Shown here piece by piece: positions 44,099-54,064 of a stretch of DNA of 64,000 nt (the first letter of the stretch is position 1; each line of letters begins with the position of its first letter). The stretch lies in NCBI GenBank assembly GCA_900312665.1, contig ONZQ02000003.1, forward strand, positions 2,008,391 to 2,072,390, in the 5' to 3' direction. The DNA comes from Cephalotrichum gorgonifer. Lineage: Eukaryota > Ascomycota > Sordariomycetes > Microascales > Microascaceae. The notes under the pieces were generated by a model. That model was not told where the DNA came from. It did no database searches and worked only from the letters and a program-made list of their open reading frames with translations. The position numbers and the translations under genes were made by a program.

Positions 44099-46190
44099 AT
44101 GGTGACGATCCTCAGTGACACGGACAAGGCTACGGTCAAGCGGGTGGTCCCCAAGGAGACCAACAAGATCCAGGCGGTCGGCGTCGCGAGACTCTACGTC
44201 GCTTACCCCAACCGGTCAAAATGGACATATACGGGGCTGCAAGGGGCCGTCGTGCTCGCGAATGATCTGGTGGGCAACACGTACTGGCTGAAGATGGTTG
44301 ATGTTTCGGTATGCACTCTTGTCCCCCCTCGGTCCCTACTCGGGATTCCTCGTGCCGTCCCCTCCTGGGGAAAGCGCCCAGACTGACAAGGCACCACCAT
44401 AGCCATCGAACCGGGGCGTAATATGGGACCAGGAAATCTTCGACACGTGGACCTACAACCAGGATCGGACCTTCTTCCACACTTTCGAGCTCGAGGAGTG
44501 CCTCGCCGGCTTGTCTTTCGTCGACGAGAAGGAGGCCGCCCTCTTCATGAAGAAGATGCAGAGCAGGGAGAAGCACGCGAGCAGGGCCACCAAGGCGACG
44601 CCCTTCGGAGGCCGCGGCCAGCCTACCTCCCACAAGCACGGCTTCCTCGGGCTGGGGGGCATCTTCGGCGGCAGCCGGCACTCGTCCGCGCCTACCCCGC
44701 CAGACTCTCCTGGCACCGTCGCCCACCATTCCAACCACCATAGCCGAGTAGCGTCGGGCAGCACGAGCGACCTCGGCAGGATGAGCGAGTTCGCGCTGCT
44801 GGACGCATTCGACCCCCGGTGGCGCGAGAACTTCGGCCACTACCTCAGCGAGAAGGGGTTGAACGACGACTTCATCAAGGAGAATCAGGAGTTTATAGTC
44901 GACTTCCTCCGCGAGGAGCGGCAGAAGCAGGCGAGTGCACCGACGCCCCCGACGAACGGCCACGAGCCGAGCCGAGCCGCGAGACCTCCGCCGCCGCCTC
45001 CTCCGGCCGCCGCCCCCGCCGCCGAGCTGCCCGCTACGGCCCCCCGACGCAATGTGCCGCCCGCGCCACCACCTCCACGGCGCGGTAAGACTGATGCTCC
45101 TGCACGGGGGCCGAGCCCCCCTACGGAATCCGCAGCGCCGCCCCTCCCGCCGGCGCCACGGCCCCGGTACAACGCGCCCCCTCCGCTCGCAGACGCTGGC
45201 AAGTTCGCGCACATGGAGCGACAGAAGTCGGCGCCTAGTGCTCCGGTGGCCGCGCCCGGACCGCCGCCTCCACCTCGGCCGCCCAAGACTCCGATGGGCG
45301 GGCAGGTGCTGACTGCCCCGCCTCTTCCGGGCAGGGCAGTGCCGCCAGCTCCGGGCCGGGGCCCGGTTCCCCCTCCACCCCCGCCGCGAGAAAGCGCCCA
45401 CGCGCCTCCGCCGCCGCCATTGCCGCCAAAGGCACCGCTGGTACCCCCTCCGAGCTCACGGCCTGTCCCACCAGCACCCGCACCCAGTGCGCCGCCAGCT
45501 CCCCCTCCGCTCCCGACCTCGAGCGCTCCCCCGCCAGCTCCCCCACTCCCGTCCTCGAACGCTCCCCCAGCGCCCCCACCACCACCTCCGCCGCCGAGCA
45601 ACATACCGACCGCCCCACCTCCGCCCCCAGCGCCCCCCTCCCCCCCCCATCAAGCGCCCCCGTCGCTCCCCCACCGCCACCAAACCTTGGCGGCCCCCCC
45701 GCCCCACCTCCTCCGCCGATGCCCAACCGCGACTCGGGCTACTCCTCCGGCGTGCCACCCGCCGCCGTGGCCTCGGACCCTGGACGTGCAGGTCTACTAG
45801 AGAGCATCCAGAAGACGGGCGGCATCGGCGGCCTGAAGAAGGTCGACAGGTCGCAAATCCGTGACCGGAGCGCCGTGGCCATCGGTGGGACGGACTCGGG
45901 CCCCCACGGGAGCGGGCTGCCGCCGGCTGGGGTATCATCTGGTGGGCAGGCGACGATGGCAGACGCGTTGGCTGCTGCGCTGCAGAAGAGGAAGGGAAAA
46001 GTTAGCAAGAGTGGTAAGTCTCCCCCCCCTCCCTTTGATTCGACCTTTACGCGTCCTCTTCCTTTCCTCCTTCACCCTTTTTGGCCCAGCGCTGTGCTGT
46101 GGGCGTGGCCGTCGATATAGGCTTGTCTCCGGTTTAGGCCTTGCTAACAGCAGCCGCTTAGATGACGAAGATGACGATGACGACTGGTAA
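44099..46190 (+). CDS. LAS17: Las17/WASP actin nucleation-promoting factor, frame interrupted in the assembly
   Basis: Three exons: 44099-44308, 44403-46013 and 46162-46190. The WH1 domain spans the first intron: LYVAYPNRSKWTYTGLQGAVVLANDLVGNTYWLKMVDVS, then GVIWDQEIFDTWTYNQDRTFFHTFE. A GBD-like/basic middle (SDLGRMSEFALLDAFDPRW) is followed by about 270 residues of poly-proline SH3 and profilin sites. The WH2 motif is AGLLESIQKTGGIGGLKKV, the connector is MADALAAALQKRKGKVS and the acidic tail is DDEDDDDDW, encoded alone on the 29-nt last exon. Together the WCA part activates Arp2/3 at endocytic patches. The reading frame slips at a C9 run (45640-45648): ten Cs would keep WH1 and WCA in one 616-residue frame. 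A sequencing indel is more likely than a pseudogene because both sides are intact. Confidence 0.93.
45640..45648 (+). other. C9 homopolymer where the LAS17 frame breaks
   Basis: Upstream codons run in one frame up to this tract. Downstream, the WH2-connector part runs in the frame shifted by one base. As assembled, translation would read on in the wrong frame and stop at 45800, losing WH2, connector and acidic tail. A single missing C explains it. Confidence 0.85.
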
Positions 46191-47384
46191 AAGCCCATCC
46201 GCCTTTACTCTACCTAGCCCCTGGACCGGAAGTGTTCTCGCGAGGCCGATGCGTCTGGGGCTTAGGATATAAAGAGTTCGAACTCTTGCACCCAACCGCG
46301 CGGAGCCTCCGGTAATGGGGGCATGATCTGGGAACGTGCTTGGCCGGAGCGAGCCCGGAAGATCCGTGTTTGCTGGGCCGGATAGAATCGTTGCGATGAG
46401 AGGGCGGCAGAGTTGAGAGAGGGCGCTACGGGGGACAAAAGGGGGGGCAGTTGGTATTCATACTCGTGCACCCACCTCGTACTCGTAGAATAGCTAGCTT
46501 TTTTACCTGGGGGGAGGATTGCTGCTCAGCCCGAGCCCAGACGGACTCCGCAGAAGGATGGAAGCGAGCTTTGACGGGAGTTTTTATTCTCTGGAGTTTT
46601 AAAAGAAGCATTTTTTCTTCACTCTTGTGCCTTGTACTTTCTAGACGGCCTTTTATCTCCTCCTCGGATGTTTCTCTGGCCTGCTCCACCGAGGACGCCT
46701 GGCTCGACCTTTTTTCTACGAACCGCTCGCACCTTGGTCAACATGAGAACGCTCAACTACGTCACCAAGAAAAAAAAATCACTGAAAATAAACCACAAGT
46801 CACGCCAGGACAGCAAAAAAAAAAACATAGAACTAGAAGGAAGAAAAAGAGTTATGTATTTCTTTCTCAATAAAAAAGGGGGTAGGGTGGTTGGTTTGGG
46901 AAAACCATAAAAAAGTTTCTTTTATCCGCGCGACGTCTCTCCCACCGCGGGGACATTCCAAGAATGATAAAAATTTTGAGGGGTGAGACCAAAAGGGGGG
47001 GAAGGGGGAGGGGTAAAATCGTCTACTAAAACTGTCGAGGGAAACTTGCCCGCGCGTGCCCTTTTTTCTTTGAAGAAAAAAAAGAGGAACGCGGACAAAT
47101 TTTGAGAGAGAAGACAGTTTTGTGGTTGGGTTTTTCGTTGTTGCTTTCTTTATTTTTTTTGGGCGTAGACACCCTCCCCAGGTTGTGGCGAAAACCAAGC
47201 CGTAACCTCGTCCATGGGTCATATTATCGCTCGTGGGGCAGGAAAAAAACGGGGAGTAGAAGGAGAAGAAGGAGAGGAAAAGGAAGAGCGAAAAAAGAAC
47301 CCAATAACGCAAAGAGGTGCACCGGCTTGGTCTCCACCGTCTTGTTCCCCCCAGGAACTCGGGGGCCTTTGTTCGAACTTTTTC
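46191..47384. other. convergent 3' region of LAS17 and eIF1A
   Basis: About 1.2 kb, with many A, T and G runs (for example near 46770-46900 and 47070-47110). Includes a perfect 14-base palindrome AGAGTTCGAACTCT near 46267. It holds the 3' untranslated regions. No gene seen. Confidence 0.5.
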
Positions 47385-48181
47385 TTAGATGTCGTCGATC
47401 TCGATGTCCTTGGCGCCGACGCCGCCGGTCTCCTCCTCGCTATCGCTGTCGTCGCTCCTGTCCTCGTCGAACTCGAAGTTGCAGTCGTCGTTGCCCTCGG
47501 CGCCGTACGTGTCGGTCTCGTTGATCTTGGCGTTCTCGGGGAGCTCGCCGTAGGCCTTGAGGGAGCGGGCCTCGTCGGCCGTGTACTTGAGGATGACGTC
47601 GCCCTTGTTGTCCTGGTAGTCGCGGAGGGAGAGGAGGATGATGTCGCCCTGGTTGATCCAGACCTTCTTCCGGAGCTCTGTTCGGGAGGGAGATTTTTTG
47701 TCAGTGGCGATATTCGTCGGGAAGTGTGGGAAAAACTCGGTGGATGGATAGAGAACAGATGGGGGAGAGAGGAGGGATGAGCAAACGTACTTCCGCGAAT
47801 GTTTCCGAGCCTGCGAACGCCGTCCATGCACTGCGCCTCTAGCCGGCCGTTACCCAGCATCTTTATGACCTGGGCATACTCCTGGCCGTCCTCCTTGAAG
47901 ACAAGCTCGCGCTTCTCGTTATCGGCCTCGTTCTTTCCACGGCGCCTGTTCTTGCCACCCTATTTCGATTCATTCGTTAGCATGTCTCTCTATCTCTTCC
48001 GTCTCCGTTCTCCTTTTCTCGATCGTGTCTTGACTCCCCCGATTCTGTCGTCGACGCGGGGTTCTGGAAGTGGGCGTCGCGCGCGCAGGGCAAAATGCCA
48101 AGAAGTGGGGTGAGAGAAGGAGGGGTAAAATGCGAAAGACGGTTCAGCTGTGTGGCATACCTTTCCCTTGTTCTTAGGCAT
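47385..48181 (-). CDS. TIF11: translation initiation factor eIF1A
   Basis: Three exons, complement of 47385-47677, 47791-47959 and 48161-48181, give 160 residues. The first exon is seven codons (MPKNKGK), then GGKNRRRGKNE, the basic N-terminal tail that reaches the decoding site. The OB fold follows: KRELVFKEDGQEYAQVIKMLGNGRLEAQCMDGVRRLGNIRG, then KLRKKVWINQGDIILLSLRDYQDNKGDVILKY. The C-terminal tail is acidic (EFDEDRSDDSDSEEE and a final KDIEIDDI, the site that contacts eIF5B). eIF1A binds the 40S A site, promotes scanning and start codon selection. Introns of 201 and 113 nt keep phase. Near-identity to the universal family makes this certain. Confidence 0.97.
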
Positions 48182-49291
48182 ATTGGCGTTTACTTCGTCG
48201 ACTTTGGCGAAGGATGTAGGTGTGTAGGAGAGGAATAGGGAAAACCTGGGGTGAGTTTTCCGATGATGTGTGGGGGGAGAGGTTGTTGTGAGGTTGAAAC
48301 AGAAACGATGGTCGGGTTTGGGTTTGGGCTCGTTGGTGGTGGCGGGGCAGTAATATTTGTTATTATGTACTCCCTCGTACGAGTATTAATAGAGACTAGG
48401 CAGGGGAGGAGGGGCATGGAACGGGGGAGTGAAAGAGATGGTGGGGCAGGATTCGTGCCAGCCAGCGCTAAGCGGGGTGTGTCATGGTGTGTGTGATGTT
48501 GGGCAGTGCATTAGTTCCTGCTTCCCGTCTATGACTCCGACTCAGTGGCGAAGTTTGAAGTTTGGGATAATGCATGGGCGGCTATTATTACTCGCCGCCA
48601 GGCAACGATGTGGCTTTCTTTCAGATTTATTCCCTCGGCTTTGTTCATCTTGGATTCCATTGATGGTTTCTCTTCATTCCAAGTTGCCACGCCACAGCCA
48701 CATTTATCCTCCAGTATCCGTCTCTCTTTCGAGCCTCGCCATTTTACGTCCCATACTTTACGTGTGCTTATACTGGGCATTCATTCCCCTTTACTTGCGC
48801 CCCGAAGATCCAAAGGATTCTTACTCAGTAAGACAGGAACCAATCAAAGACTGACGCCATTTTCGGCTATGTACTTACCCCACAACAACTCACTCCCAGT
48901 AGTCCCTTCCCAATAGATAATCACTTCTTGCCAAAGAAGAAGTCGGCAAGAAAAGAAGAAACGACATCGAGGGTGAGATCAATGGCCTGTAGGTACATCT
49001 CGATGCTGGGCCCTCTGCCCGCGGAGGAAGCGAACATTTTTCAGCATCGTTAGCAGTAGTCAATGATTCGCCAAATAAGAAGAAACAAGAAGAGATCATG
49101 AGGGCGCCTGTCCCCCTTCCATCATCATATAGTAGACATATATAGCTCGTAGATCATCAAGCGCTGCAACAAAAAACCCCAGAAACTCCTCGCCGTAGCC
49201 CAGTCATGAACATAATCCAGACTCCCCACATCATATAAGCACAGAGAGGGAGAAGGAGGAGAAAGGCGGGGGAGCAGGGGAGGTAGAGAGG
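48182..49291. other. intergenic stretch, eIF1A promoter side
   Basis: Upstream of eIF1A and downstream of the BTB-like/F-box gene. It includes a CTCGTACGAG palindrome at about 48374-48383. No gene seen. Confidence 0.5.
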
Positions 49292-52255
49292 CTATATCCA
49301 CGTCTCAACCCCGCCACCAACCTCGACCATGTCCCCAAGTCTCTCCTCGACCTTGCTCTCAACCTGAACAATATCCCTATCCTTATGCATCCCCAAATAC
49401 GCGTCGTGATCGACCCTGAGCTGCTTAGTCTCCACGACGGAGAGCATCTTCCCCTCCGTAAACAGCGCGTCCTCGGCCCTGAACTTCTCCCTCGCGCCCT
49501 CCGGCGCAGCTGTCCCGTCAAGATCCAGCGGCGGTGGCGGGTCCGGCGAGCGGGAACCGCCGTCACCATCACCGTCCCCGTCCCCGCCCTCCCGGCGCGC
49601 CGCCCGCGGGACCGAGGGCGGGGGCGGGGCCGGCACCTCCTGGACGGGCGAGTCGGGCCATATGATCCTCCTCGCCTCCTCCTCCGTCAGGACCTCAAAG
49701 TCCGGCGACTCGCACGAACCGTCGCGCTCAACAGCCTCCTCTTCCTCCTCCCCCTCCGCGGCGCAGCACGCCACCAGCGACGCCTCGTGCGCCTTGTACG
49801 CCCCGTAGAAGCTCCTGCTCGTCATGGCCGCGGCCCTCACGTCCCGGACGCTCCCCAACGCCCTCAGTATTCCCAGCGCCACCTCTCCGGGAATCTCCAC
49901 GCCCACGCCCGCACCCGAACCCGCATCCCTAGCCTCCACTCCCCCGTCGCGCTCCTCGGCCACCGTCGCCCGCCGCGCCTTCTGGGGCCTCGCCGCGTGC
50001 ATCCGCGACAGCCCGTACCCGTGCCTCCCCGTGACGTCGAACAGCGTGAGTCCCGAGAGCGAGTTGAAGATGTCAATCACGGCGCCCCGGAACGCCGGCA
50101 CGGGGTCGCACACCCCGCCCTTGTGTATCCGATTCGGTGGCGACGGGATCCCCTGCAGCGCCCGCACCAGCTGCGCCAGGCTCCTGGGGGGCAGCGACCT
50201 CTCCGCCACCGCCTCGGAGTTCATCACCACCGGGAGCAGCTGCAGCTCCGCGAGGACCATCATCAAGTACCCGAGGTTTGCCGCGTCGCACTCGTGGCTC
50301 CCCTTCGGACACCGAGGCGTGCTCGTAGGGAACGCCCCGGGCTGGGGTGCCGCCGTTGCTGGCGCTGCCGCCGGCGCCACCGGGGTCGCGGTCGGTGATG
50401 ACGATAGGTACGTGAGCAAGTACTGGGACGGCGCCTGGGACGGCGCCTGCGTTTGCACTGCTACCGGCGGGGGCGGGGACGTCGAGGGGGATCGTCTCAC
50501 GCCATCCATCTCGAATATGGACCTGGGCCTATACCTCGCCATGGCGTCGCCGCTCCCAAAGGCCTCCCTCGGCGGGCGGAGGTACTCCTGAACCGTCGCG
50601 ACGCAGCACGCGTAGATCTGTTCCATCTTCGCCCTCCTCACCGCCCATATCTTCGACTTCAGTCCCGCAGGCCACCGCCTCCCCTCCAGCTCCCCCTCGT
50701 CCACGACGTTGAGTATCGCCGATTTGGTCATGCGCGTGAAGAGCCCCCGCATCCCGAACGCATAGCTGATGAGCAGGAGCCCGTCCGGCATCGCCTCGCC
50801 TCCCATGTGCATCCACTGGGGCATCCAGCACATCTCGACGACGAGCTCGAGCGGCGACGTGCACTGGAACCGCAGACAGAGCTCCGCGACCGTGACGAAC
50901 TGCGGGAAGTCAATGTCGCGGGGAACCTTGTCGTTGTGCATGTGCGCCGCGTGGAGGAGGATCTCCAGGGGTCGAATCTCGCGCGGGAGGAGAGGGGTCA
51001 TGCGGTAGATGTTCACCGGCACGCCATTTCGGCTGGTGCCTCGGCGAGGGCGAGGCCACGCGCTGCTCCCACGCGGGGGGGGATCTCGGGTCTGCGAGGC
51101 GATCTGCGAGGCCGCCGTGCTGAAGACTTGGTAGAAGACGGGGGATGTCTCGGAGAGGACGTGGGAGGATACGCGGAAGCTGGCCTTGAGCGGGATCGGG
51201 TCAGTGGGCGTATGGCCGCTGTCGTCACTGTCGTCGTACACGGTCTTGGGGGTGATGGAGAACTCGAGGATGGTATCGCCCCGCTTGGAGATGTCGAATT
51301 CCCGGGTCGTGAGGTCGGACGCGGGTTCCGAGTCGCGGGGTCGGGCAGGTTGCTGGGAGGGATCAGGGATCTGTGGCGTCGGGGATCTGGGCAGCTGGGA
51401 GACGGGGGGCTGGAGGCTGGGGGCCTGTAATAGCTGGATAAGATAGCGGAGGTCCTCTCCGATTCGGGACTGCCGCTCATCGTACCCCTCCGCCGCAACC
51501 CTCCCCATCAGCGCCGACACAGACTCCCTCCAGTCCCTCACCTCCATCAGGGATGGCGCCTTCTCGAGCGCCTTGGCAAGCTCATCCTCACTAATCGGTC
51601 CGTCGTTCTTGGTTTTCTCGTGCAGTTCCGTCCTCTTCCTCACCTCGGATCCCACGAGCGCCTCGCACAGGACTCTGCAGTTGTCCGACACGTCCGTGAA
51701 TGCCGCGAACGCGTCGCCAAGATCGCTGTTGTCCCCCCCCATCGCCCATTTCACCTTGTGCACGAGAGACCTCAGCTTCCTCCTGTTCTCGTCCGGGGTG
51801 GAGCTCGGCACGATGGCGGAGGCGGCGCTGATAATGCTGCTGCTGTTCTTCGGGGCGGCGTTGGTGGGGGCGGTAGCGGTGGTGGCAGTGGTGGTGGTCG
51901 TGGTGGTGGGCGATGCTCTCGGCGCGAAGAGGCTCTGCCTGACACTCTGGAAGACGCTCTGGCCGCTGCTAGTGCTAGAGCTCTCTATGCCTTCCTTTGG
52001 GACCACGATGCCGTAGTTGGTGTTGATGTTCCCGTAGTTGCTGATGGCGTTGACGCCCTCGGCGTTGGCTCCATTAACACTACCCCCCCTGGCCGAGCGG
52101 CTGCTCATCCTCTCCCTGACCTCGGCGATCTCCATCTCAACTCCGTCCGAGAACCTGCCTTTGCTGTCTTCGAGAGCAGCGCCGGCCTTCCGGCCTTCAC
52201 CATTTGTGCGGCTGCCCTCGGCGATACTGCCGCTCCGCTTCGACGAGCGGCCCAT
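49292..52255 (-). CDS. large BTB-like and F-box-like fungal protein
   Basis: Single exon, 987 residues from an ATG at 52255. Residues 1-150 are Ser/Thr/Ala-rich and disordered. Residues 155-280 look helical (KLRSLVHKVKWAMGG, DNCRVLCEALVGSE). Residues 318-550 resemble a divergent BTB/POZ domain: REFDISKRGDTILEF, FRVSSHVLSETSPVFYQVFS, then REIRPLEILLHAAHMHNDKVPRDIDFPQFVTVAELCLRFQC, a pattern common in fungal BTB proteins. Around 787-824, EIPGEVALGILRALGSVRDVRAAAMTSRSFYGAY resembles an F-box. The linker is Pro/Ala-rich, and an acidic run (EGEEEEEAVE) follows the F-box. A role as a cullin-type ubiquitin ligase adaptor is an inference. The family name is not recognised. Confidence 0.75.
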   Translation of the reverse strand: MGRSSKRSGSIAEGSRTNGEGRKAGAALEDSKGRFSDGVEMEIAEVRERMSSRSARGGSVNGANAEGVNAISNYGNINTNYGIVVPKEGIESSSTSSGQSVFQSVRQSLFAPRASPTTTTTTTATTATAPTNAAPKNSSSIISAASAIVPSSTPDENRRKLRSLVHKVKWAMGGDNSDLGDAFAAFTDVSDNCRVLCEALVGSEVRKRTELHEKTKNDGPISEDELAKALEKAPSLMEVRDWRESVSALMGRVAAEGYDERQSRIGEDLRYLIQLLQAPSLQPPVSQLPRSPTPQIPDPSQQPARPRDSEPASDLTTREFDISKRGDTILEFSITPKTVYDDSDDSGHTPTDPIPLKASFRVSSHVLSETSPVFYQVFSTAASQIASQTRDPPPRGSSAWPRPRRGTSRNGVPVNIYRMTPLLPREIRPLEILLHAAHMHNDKVPRDIDFPQFVTVAELCLRFQCTSPLELVVEMCWMPQWMHMGGEAMPDGLLLISYAFGMRGLFTRMTKSAILNVVDEGELEGRRWPAGLKSKIWAVRRAKMEQIYACCVATVQEYLRPPREAFGSGDAMARYRPRSIFEMDGVRRSPSTSPPPPVAVQTQAPSQAPSQYLLTYLSSSPTATPVAPAAAPATAAPQPGAFPTSTPRCPKGSHECDAANLGYLMMVLAELQLLPVVMNSEAVAERSLPPRSLAQLVRALQGIPSPPNRIHKGGVCDPVPAFRGAVIDIFNSLSGLTLFDVTGRHGYGLSRMHAARPQKARRATVAEERDGGVEARDAGSGAGVGVEIPGEVALGILRALGSVRDVRAAAMTSRSFYGAYKAHEASLVACCAAEGEEEEEAVERDGSCESPDFEVLTEEEARRIIWPDSPVQEVPAPPPPSVPRAARREGGDGDGDGDGGSRSPDPPPPLDLDGTAAPEGAREKFRAEDALFTEGKMLSVVETKQLRVDHDAYLGMHKDRDIVQVESKVEERLGDMVEVGGGVETWI

Positions 52256-53174
52256 GTTCGCGGGCGGGACGGGAGAGGCTCGTGATATATGTAATCAAGT
52301 GAATCGAGAGGTCGAGGGGTCGAGAGGGGCTATTTATCTCCGTGCGGGTCTCGGGGGTGGTATAGGTCGGAAGCTGTTGTCGGGAACGAGGGTTTTGCCC
52401 AAGAGCAGCGTATCAAAGAAACCCAGCAACAGAGGGGCGCTGGTTTACGTGGAAGTCGGGGATTCAAGGGACAATCCGGACGAACTCCCTCTCGTTATGC
52501 CTGTATTATGAGCACCTTGTCAAAGAGGAAGCGAGGATGTGTCGCGCTGTGCCATGCGATTGCGATCAGACCCCGGCTTCCGACTCTCGACCCCCGCCTC
52601 CCGGCACTCGAACCTCAACCCTCGCCTCGTATTCACGCCTCTCAGCCTGCCCGACTCCAGCTCTAGGCTACCACCTTCCCCCTGCATACGAAACGGGCGT
52701 CAAGAGCTCCCTGGGGGAAATCAAGAAAGGCAAATGACATGTAGAAAAGGGTGAAATAGATTCAATACGGGGAAATGGCAAGAAAGTCTCATCAAAGGCT
52801 CAGCGGCTTTAAAAATAATATGTAGCTGTAGTATGGAGTAAGTAGTAGCTGCCACAAAGGAAGGGGCGGAGAAAGAGGAAGGAAGATCCGACATGGCCCA
52901 TGCTTTGTCGTAACGTCGTGCAAGTAATACTCCGCACCAGAGAAGGTGAGTAGTGGGGTACATGTACCTACACCAGCCAACCAAGAAAAAAAAAACAAGT
53001 CAAGGGTCCTGAGGCGCAGCTTGACCCATCTCAGTGCTCATAAGGCTGAATGAAGGGTCTTTCCTCCCTATTAATATGTATTAATACATGTATGCTGCGA
53101 ATGAGAAAAGTGACGTATTCTCGTATTACTTGGGACTATGTTATCAAACGATCTACTTGTACGAGTACAAATAA

Positions 53175-53203
53175 CCAGACCCAGACCCAGACCAAGACCC
53201 AGG
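53175..53203. repeat. CAGACC tandem repeat
   Basis: About five imperfect copies of a six-base unit. Confidence 0.8.
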
Positions 53204-53275
53204 AATCCGAACAAAGTCCTCCTCACTCCATAATGCCATATGCCACATGCCAGATATAGATGCAGAAACATCAGA

Positions 53276-53295
53276 CAGAAACAGAAACAGAAACA
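53276..53295. repeat. CAGAAA tandem repeat
   Basis: Just over three exact copies of a six-base unit. Confidence 0.8.
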
Positions 53296-53446
53296 CGTAT
53301 ACCATACAAGGACAATACCCGCCATGTTCTTTTGCTCTCCATCCTAGTACCATCTACACCTGTTCCCAACAAATCCTGTAATGCCGAGTATGCTTCGTTT
53401 ATCCGTTCATGGCTCTCTCTGTCTATCTTACTCATCTCCGCTCCCC

Positions 53447-53477
53447 CATTCTCATTCTCATTCTCATCTTCATCCTC
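53447..53477. repeat. CTCATT tandem repeat
   Basis: Four or five copies of a CTCATT-like unit grading into CATCTT. Confidence 0.75.
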
Positions 53478-54064
53478 CTTCCTGCCTACGCAACGCCAGC
53501 GACATCGCTCTAACTCAGGGGAGATGCCGCGTATACGCACGCTGTAAAACCTGGATGGGGTATAGAATAAGGCCCGGCGCCCGGAATATCCATAAAAACT
53601 GGTAGAAACGTCCCGAGTCTGCAATGCCATCGCTGTGTCCACCCTCATGGGTCAACCATCAATCCACCCACTCATTGCCTGTGGGAATTTGCATCCGTCC
53701 AGAGTGCGCCGCCCCATGATATCCCGCCCACCCCAAAGCTACCTTACAATGCGGGTCAGCAGATCCTAACTCGGCAGCCCCCCGAGGCAGCTGCCCAATG
53801 ACACAGGTATGCTCCACCCCAGCGCGAAACACGCCCACCCCTTCCGAATTGCCGGCTCTCTTTTCTGCCGGTGGACTTCCTTATATCAGTGGGCGGCAGA
53901 CATACATGTCCGTGCGGCGGCGATGGCCCCCGCGTCCCCAGATCCGGAGAGAGGGCATGCGATGCCACAGACAGGTGCGGCGGCGGAGAGGGTCGAGTGC
54001 CAGCGTCAACAGGAACAACCTCAGCGCTATGCCGAGGTATCGAGAGTTGGCCGGTCCTTACCGC

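Larger units (their letters stand above)
52256..54064. other. intergenic stretch with simple repeats
   Basis: Promoter side of the BTB-like/F-box gene and 3' side of the nucleotidyltransferase. It includes CAGACC, CAGAAA and CTCATT tandem repeats between 53175 and 53480. A 125-residue minus-strand frame near 53271-53648 is mostly encoded by these repeats and is not called. Confidence 0.5.

Noticed and set aside
44136..45401. 421-residue Arg/Gly-rich frame antisense to LAS17
   Set aside because: It is the mirror of the proline-rich coding region, with no independent evidence.
46267..46280. AGAGTTCGAACTCT as a possible tRNA T-arm
   Set aside because: It is a perfect palindrome with no tRNA-like structure around it.
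53271..53648. 125-residue minus-strand frame with a Glu/Asn-rich middle
   Set aside because: It is largely encoded by CAGAAA and CTCATT simple repeats and shows no splice partner or family resemblance.
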